Shown piece after piece: positions 58,164-64,000 of a stretch of 64,000 bases of DNA (positions within the stretch are counted from its first letter, which is position 1; each line of letters starts with the position of its first letter). The notes beneath the pieces are model-generated. The model saw nothing but the letters and a program-made list of their open reading frames with translations, searched no databases and was not told the DNA's origin. The stretch spans positions 15,368,234 through 15,432,233 of the forward strand of contig JAVUNC010000019.1 of assembly GCA_032173965.1 (NCBI GenBank), read 5' to 3'. The position numbers and the translations under genes were made by a program. The DNA is from Sitta carolinensis (taxonomy: Eukaryota > Chordata > Aves > Passeriformes > Sittidae).

Positions 58164-59375
58164 GAAAAAATACCCAAATGCTGTTAATGACTGCATGGAA
58201 GAGGAAAGCTAACTTAGGTGATCCCAAAATTCAACATTTCCCCCCAAGAATTGTGGACCAACCTTCTACCACAGCCTTCACCAGCCAGAACTGCTCACAA
58301 AACTGAGCAAATATACCAATGTGTTTATGCTTTCTTTTTCTACTCAGCTAGCAAATAAAAAAAAAAAAAACCACATCTCTTCATCTCTGCTATTTCTTTT
58401 GTTTGAAAGGACTGCATACTTCTTTTCACTATAATAAATCAGTCCAATAAACTTCAGACCAGTCTGGAAAACGTGTAGTCAGAATGGGATTCAGATTTTA
58501 CTAATTGTTAAATCAAAAGCATCTTGAAGGCACTGCCATATGCCTTAAGTTTAAAAATTCCAATAAAGAAGCTAAATATCTAAATTGACACTTGAAATTT
58601 AATAAAAGTATTTCCTTGAATCATTCAAAGTCAGGATGGAATAATTATAATGCAGAATGCTTCAGCATCTTTTTATTTGAGAAGGTCTAACCAGTTGTTA
58701 CCCTAACTCGGAGAGACTGCAGTTGGAATGTTTACATTTATCTTTGCAGATCAAGAGGAGAAAGAAGCCTCTTCTACCTGAGTGATTTTTTTAACACTTA
58801 CATCTAAACACAGCACATGGCATTTGCTCTTGCAGAAGGTAATTTTTTCTCTCTCTCTCTCTTTTTTTTATTTTTAAGCAGGGAAAGGTCACTCCCTTAC
58901 ATCACTGAAGATGTTTAAAGGATATTGCACAATTCTGATGTTACTTAAAATTACTTTAGGACTCTTCTTTCAGTATTAAATACAGTATAGAAAACTTACA
59001 GTTGGTAACTATTAAGATCCCGAGTTGAATCTTCCAGACAACACTTTTCATTTATTACATAAACAAAAATCTCTGGAGTCAGTTTAGTATTAACACACAG
59101 TAAAGTTATTCATCTTTTTAATCTCTAATTAGAGAGACAGAAATACATTTATTACTACAATTGACTTTTAAGAGTGTATAAAAAGGTAGGAAGTTTTAGA
59201 CAGGTTTCTGATACTCAAAATGCAATCTGGCCCCAGTGAAGTCAGAGGATGCCTTGTCATGGACCGAATTAAGACCTCACTGTAAGCTTTTGTTTGATCA
59301 TTCTTTGTTCAGAAACATGACAGTTGGATCCCCAGAGATTTGTTTGACTGGAGTTGTTTCTAGTCAAAACATTTC
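58164..59375. other. Unique non-coding stretch
   Basis: No gene recognised. It has an A-run at 58349-58362 and a (CT)n run at 58849-58862. At 58748 the acceptor-like ATTTATCTTTGCAG precedes a short frame that ends IKRRKKPLLPE and a stop. This could be a terminal exon, but no poly-A signal follows closely, so I give it little weight. Confidence 0.45.
58849..58862. repeat. (CT)n dinucleotide repeat
   Basis: About seven CT units within a pyrimidine-rich stretch. Confidence 0.9.
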
Positions 59376-59699
59376 TCATGCGACCAGCACTTCCTGAGTG
59401 GCCCCAGAAAGCCTGTCAGTGCCTGGAAGAGCATCATCCACCTCCCTGAGCACGTGCTCTCCAGCAAGGCCCCCCAGAGCTTTAGTCCCAGCTCTTGCAA
59501 TATCCTCCTGTAGCTCCGGGGGAATCGCATCCCTGCAGACCGAGACAGTGTTCACACATGGATATCTCACAGGGATGGTGGAAAGGTTAATGCTTTGGGA
59601 GCACGACACCTCCATCCTGGTGAAAGGATATCTCACAGGGATGGTGGAAAGGTTAGCGTTTTGAGAGCACAACACTCCCTTGTGGGTGAAAGAAAACAA
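59376..59699 (-). CDS. Unidentified open frame with in-frame 22-residue repeats (doubtful gene or pseudogene piece)
   Basis: A 107-codon minus-strand frame in a locally GC-raised patch. Its first part holds tandem 22-residue units ending NLSTIPVRYP, the result of a 66-bp duplication. Its second part (about residues 52-107) is acidic and helix-prone, for example IPPELQEDIARAGTK and GEHVLREVDDALPG, and looks more like real protein than the other frames here. I do not recognise the family. No splice sites, promoter or signal peptide are evident. It may be a piece of an old retroelement or processed pseudogene, or an accidental frame. The plus strand is also open for 88 codons over the same region, which argues for caution. 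Confidence 0.25.
   Translation of the reverse strand: MFSFTHKGVLCSQNANLSTIPVRYPFTRMEVSCSQSINLSTIPVRYPCVNTVSVCRDAIPPELQEDIARAGTKALGGLAGEHVLREVDDALPGTDRLSGATQEVLVA
59560..59691. repeat. 66-bp tandem duplication, two copies
   Basis: Copy one is 59560-59625 and copy two 59626-59691. Each begins GGATATCTCACAGGGATGGT and ends GGTGAAA. Copies differ at several positions in the second half, so the event is not very recent. The 66-bp unit is a multiple of three and keeps both open frames. Confidence 0.9.
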
Positions 59700-62600
59700 G
59701 CATGAGGGAAAGAAAGACGAAACTTGTAAGTTATTGAGGACAGGATGGAAAACTCAAAAAAAAAAAAAAATTACACAGAACTTTCAGGGGCCTTACAGTC
59801 TAATATGGAAAAATCAAACACCTGAGCATTTTACTAGAAGTTTCTTTCACAATAGCTGGTGATGAAGGAATGAATGAATGCCATTCCGAGTGCTGAGACA
59901 TGTTTTCATTGCCTCTTAAAGACAGCATATTTCTGAATATTGAGCTATATTCTTCCAATGCTTTTCTACCTATAAATTCTACACTTAGCACAGGGTTATC
60001 CATTTGGTGAATTGCAAAAGCACAGAATAAAATGCATTTTACCATGTATATGTGACAGCCTCACTTGCTGTTGAAGTATCTTCCAAATACTATTATGCTC
60101 TTGAAGAGCTCTAAAATAAACATCAAATCCCAGCCACAAGTAAGAAGCTCTCTCCTCCTGAACAATTGAATGTTGCCACAACTTTACCCCAACCTCAAAG
60201 TACAAGTATCCAGTTCAAGTCCAGCATTTGTAGGGAATTATCCCATAAATTTTAAGTGTCAGGTGCATATTCTTTTTACCTCTCAGGAACAAGTGGTCAT
60301 CTAATTTTTAACTTCTTAGACAAAACAGTTTCCATGCCATCAATCCACAAAGTTGATAGAGTTGTGAAAAAAACCACACCAACAAACTTGTAATAGATTC
60401 AGGCTTCTACATTAAGTTTTATTTCTGCCTTTACTCCTAACTCAAAAATACTAGTCAAGTCTCCATTTTTCAAAGGATTTTTCTGACAGCTCATGCCAAC
60501 AGTTCAGATGGTTTAGCTGCCTAAAAAAAAAAAAAAAAAAAAAGAGCAAAACCCATAAAGTACCAAGCAAACAAAACCCCCCCACGTCCTCCCCTTGGAG
60601 GTCATCTGGTATCTTCCCAGACACTCGAGTGCTGGCCGCCAGGGGAAACAGCTTGGCTAAAACCAGGCTTATAATTATCATCCAGACCAAGTACAATACT
60701 TCACAAGTACTTATTTTTGTATCTTGTCAACATTAGCATAGTCTTTGTGTCTGGAAATTCCAGAGCAGCAGCATGCACAAGCTGTCAAGCTACCTTTATG
60801 CAATGCTGCATCCTCATAAAATACTGATTCCTAGTTAGACAACATAGCTGTCACATCAAAATACATTCAAACATTTCAACTGTAACACATCGCTCACCCC
60901 AAAAATCTCTTTCCAAAGCATATCGGGCACTGAATTTGTGACATTCAACAGACAGAAGGGCTGTCTGCTAAAAGCAGCATCCATAATTAAGCAAGCAGAA
61001 CATATGAAGTGTTTTACAATAACAGGAAGGTGGGATTTCAGTCACCTCAGGTAAGGTTTCCACAGGTTAACGCAACCAGCTCACATTTAACTGTCAGAGT
61101 TTCCTACAGACAATGGAAAGGAATAAACGGCTTAAGATAGCAATTACTCTAACTTCTCTTCAAATCCTAATTTAATCAAGCTGAATCTCTTCCTGTGATT
61201 TATTTCTCTCCACTGATTGTAACCTGAGAGATGTGTAGCTCACATTTAGGTGTTTAAAGGTTAGACATACAAGAGGAAATAAGATGGATCTTACCTTACT
61301 AACATGTTTCATCCTAAAGCATGAGGCTGAGAACAGAGGTTTCCTCCACAGCAAGCTCAAGGGATTTGAGCACTGTGGAAACGCAGTTTCATGAAAAAAC
61401 ACAGTGCATATTGCTAGCAAAACCCAAAATCTTGCTATAACACATGCACAGAGATGGTTTGGGGCTTAAAAAATGAGAGTGTGGAGAAGCAGCATCTACA
61501 GCAGGAACACAATCTGATCTGACAATTGATGGCTGTCACAGATAGTGCAGGCTACAAAATCCCTTGGACTGATGATCAGTGGATCCTATCACTCAACCAC
61601 CCAGATTTCTGCAGGCATGTGTTAAGGACCTGATGCAGGATTCCTGAGCCCTGATGCTCCTGCCTTCAGGAATGAACAGGACATTATGTTTCTGGACAGC
61701 TTAGCCTCAGTCCAACCAATCTTCCCCTTCACAAAAAAGAAGCCAAAAGAGGAGATGCAGAACACAGAATGTCAAAGAATTTACCTCATTACCCTGGCAA
61801 GAAGTGTCACACACCACACAGAATAAACTGGACTACTAAACTGGACCCCAGTGTGTGTTTATCCATCCTCCCCACAATGTCCTGGCACCTGCCAGCTTAG
61901 ATTTCCATTCACTGGTAATTCTGATGAGACCTGAGACATCATTTGGCCGTTAAGGACTAGAAGATGGCCCAGAAAGATTCTGGAATCTCCATCCTGGGAG
62001 CCACTGGAAGCTGGGCTAGACTCTCCCCCAAGCAAACTGATCTAACTAAACACAGGTTGGACTGCAGGAGTCCAGAAATCCATTTCAACCCTTTATATCC
62101 TGTGCCTGTCCTTTCAACAAACCAACCATCATCTACAGCCACATACAGGAAAGCAGTCCCAGTTGTACATCGTCCTGGTTTTGACAATTTTCACTCAGAG
62201 AGGGAAAAGCTCCCTTTACTCTTGAATAAACATGTTAGCAAAACTTGCAAAACTACCACACTTTTGGCCAAACTACCATTTTGATTACATTTTTGAAGGT
62301 GTGAACATCTTTTATTATTCAGTTTATAAACCTGAATTTAGCACCTCTCCTCCTCCCCACCATCACACCACCCCCAGAAAAAAGAGTCATCACTACACAT
62401 GGATCAACCACAAACAAAATCATTTAGAGGAACAGGGAAAATTCATCTTTTATCATCTGTGCCACCTAGCAACACACAGTACTGGATCCAAAACATTTGC
62501 AGATCTGACACAGAGGAGCACATGAGCATCAGAATAGGAGAAGAGATAAAATCTCCTTTCCCATTTCAAAGCTTCCACAGGCACAAGAGCTTACCTTTAA

Positions 62601-64000
62601 TTCTGAAATATTGTCACGCTCACAGAAGAACTCAAACATTATTTTTAAATTGAATACTTGATTTTTGAGCAAATACAGCATTTGGGATGTTTTGTGTGTG
62701 TGTGATTGATAATTTCATCTTCATAAAATCAGAACCAGGCCAAAGTACTTCTGAGGTATGAAAAACTTTGCTGAACTTCACAATTAGATACAGGGCAACT
62801 ACACTTTGCCTGAGCTGTTGTGCACAGCAACAGAAAGGACAGTCTTTTTATTAAAGGGAGCAGACTTTAAATGGAGACACTTTAAGGTTTTAAGAACAGA
62901 TCCCTTAAAGAAAATGAGAATTTCATACCCAGAATAGTGAGTAAAGAATTTCTTAAAAAATTAGTGCAAACATAGGCACATATAATTACTTGCATGCTAT
63001 TGGTTTATTACAATTTATCAGTTAGCTACTTCAGTTCCTGCTCTGCTCCCATGTTCCTGAGCCAGGGACACTGACAGTGACAGACTGCACACAACAGGTC
63101 CCAAAACTGCAGCACATCTGAGGACAGGCTTGAGGCCTCCTGGCTTCAGTGTTCTAGTGCTGGAGTAACCTTATGTCCGTTCTAAAACGTATTTAATATT
63201 TAAGCAGTGTATCTATACAAACAATGCAGTTGACTTTCAGTTCAATAAACAGCATGATGTATGTGATTTTAATTCTTTTTAAAAATTGCAAGGTTAGTCA
63301 ACTGCAATACTTGAAGAGTCAGTCTAGAAGAAATGAAGTCTTAAACATCTCTAATTTCAGTCAATAGTCTGGAAACAGCTGTAGCTTTCCACTTTTTAGG
63401 CATTCCTATTCATAATTCACCACTGGATACAACAAAAACAATACTTTATTCATAAGCCAGGGAATAGATTCTGTGTGTACAAAAAAAAAAAAAAAATAAT
63501 TTAGGATAAATTCTGAGAAACTTTAAAAGACATCCCTTGCCTGTTGTTTTATTTTTTTCCCCTAGACAAAAAGTTCAGTGGAACTCAATTTAGGAGCTGG
63601 TCAAAGCACGTTTAAAGATTTGTTTGGGCAGATACATACATATTCATTCTGACATCTTCATCTTGATTTCTGACCAGCCATTTCCCAACTGAGGTATCTT
63701 TTACAGGTCTCTCTCACTATCTTCGCTGTTCTGGACAAAGGGAAGTTCATTACTCATCTTTAGATTGCTTTTTAAGATTTTAAAATATAACATCTTTCCT
63801 GCAGATTCCGGGGTTTTTTCAACCTTTTTTTTTCTAATTGGAATTTAAAACCAGCAGCCTGCTTTAATCTTTGCATGTGGAGGGAAGTCCAGGAAAGCGA
63901 TGAAAGGCTTGCCATGCAAAAGGAAGAAAAAACACAGAGACCAGAATGGAAATGAGTACAGGAGACAAAGCCAAAAAAAAAAAAAAAAAAAAAAAAAAGG
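59700..64000. other. Unique non-coding stretch with poly-A runs
   Basis: No gene recognised. Poly-A runs occur at 59757-59770, 60522-60543, 63480-63496 and 63973-63998, the last at the window end. Two minus-strand exon-like islands are worth noting. One is 61295-61326 (32 nt, acceptor AACCTCTGTTCTCAG, donor AAG|GTAAGATC, one open frame SCFRMKHVSK). The other is a coding-like stretch ending at 62595 before AAAG|GTAAGC (EFFCERDNISELK), whose acceptor is poor. Both remain unproven. Confidence 0.45.
63973..63998. repeat. Poly-A run at window end
   Basis: About 26 A residues followed by GG. The window ends here, so its context is cut off. Confidence 0.9.

Noticed and set aside
58833..58845. TTGCTCTTGCAG followed by AAG and GTAATT, a would-be 3-nt exon
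   Set aside because: Too short to be told from chance, and the donor is followed by a CT simple repeat.
59560..59691. Direct repeats considered as a CRISPR-like array
   Set aside because: There are only two adjacent 66-bp copies, no spacers, and the genome is animal.

Overview
The window looks like bird nuclear DNA, probably from a songbird-like genome. The main reason is four 3' ends of CR1 LINEs (18241-18370 +, 31322-31403 +, 50692-50842 -, 57858-58163 +). They carry the usual avian CR1 tail wording: a GGCTGGATGGGGCT block, a GTGTCCCTGCCC block, and a GGTCCCTTCCAA block near the end. An LTR-like block of a bird endogenous retrovirus (about 4266-4672, AATAAA at 4605-4610) supports this. The rest is AT-rich unique sequence with short A-rich, CA, TA and purine tracts.

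I find no protein-coding gene that I can name and no tRNA, rRNA or CRISPR array. The longest open frames (209, 181, 159, 142 and 140 codons) fall mostly in GC-rich or microsatellite patches, overlap one another on both strands, and show no domain I recognise. The window is best read as part of a very large intron or a gene desert. The sequence alone does not show which.

Layout. 1-9.3 kb: unique DNA with one ERV LTR. 9.3-9.5 kb: an (AT)n run joined to a GGAA-type purine tract. 9.5-18 kb: unique DNA with three exon-like islands and a GC-rich patch with a small CpG cluster (17.44-17.76 kb). 18-31.4 kb: two CR1 tails, an old palindromic repeat relic, a long conserved-looking patch (25.2-25.5 kb) and an AAAC-rich tract. 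31.4-50.7 kb: microsatellites, the best exon-like island (33957-33994) and two conserved-looking patches. 50.7-64 kb: two CR1 tails, a 21-nt microexon-like island (54181-54201), a 16-bp palindrome, and a 66-bp in-frame duplication at 59.5 kb inside an unidentified open frame.

The most interesting signals are the tiny islands with near-ideal splice sites and the CpG-bearing, palindrome-bearing unique patches that look like conserved non-coding elements. All of these are inferences from sequence texture. An alignment to other bird genomes and brain RNA-seq would settle them.
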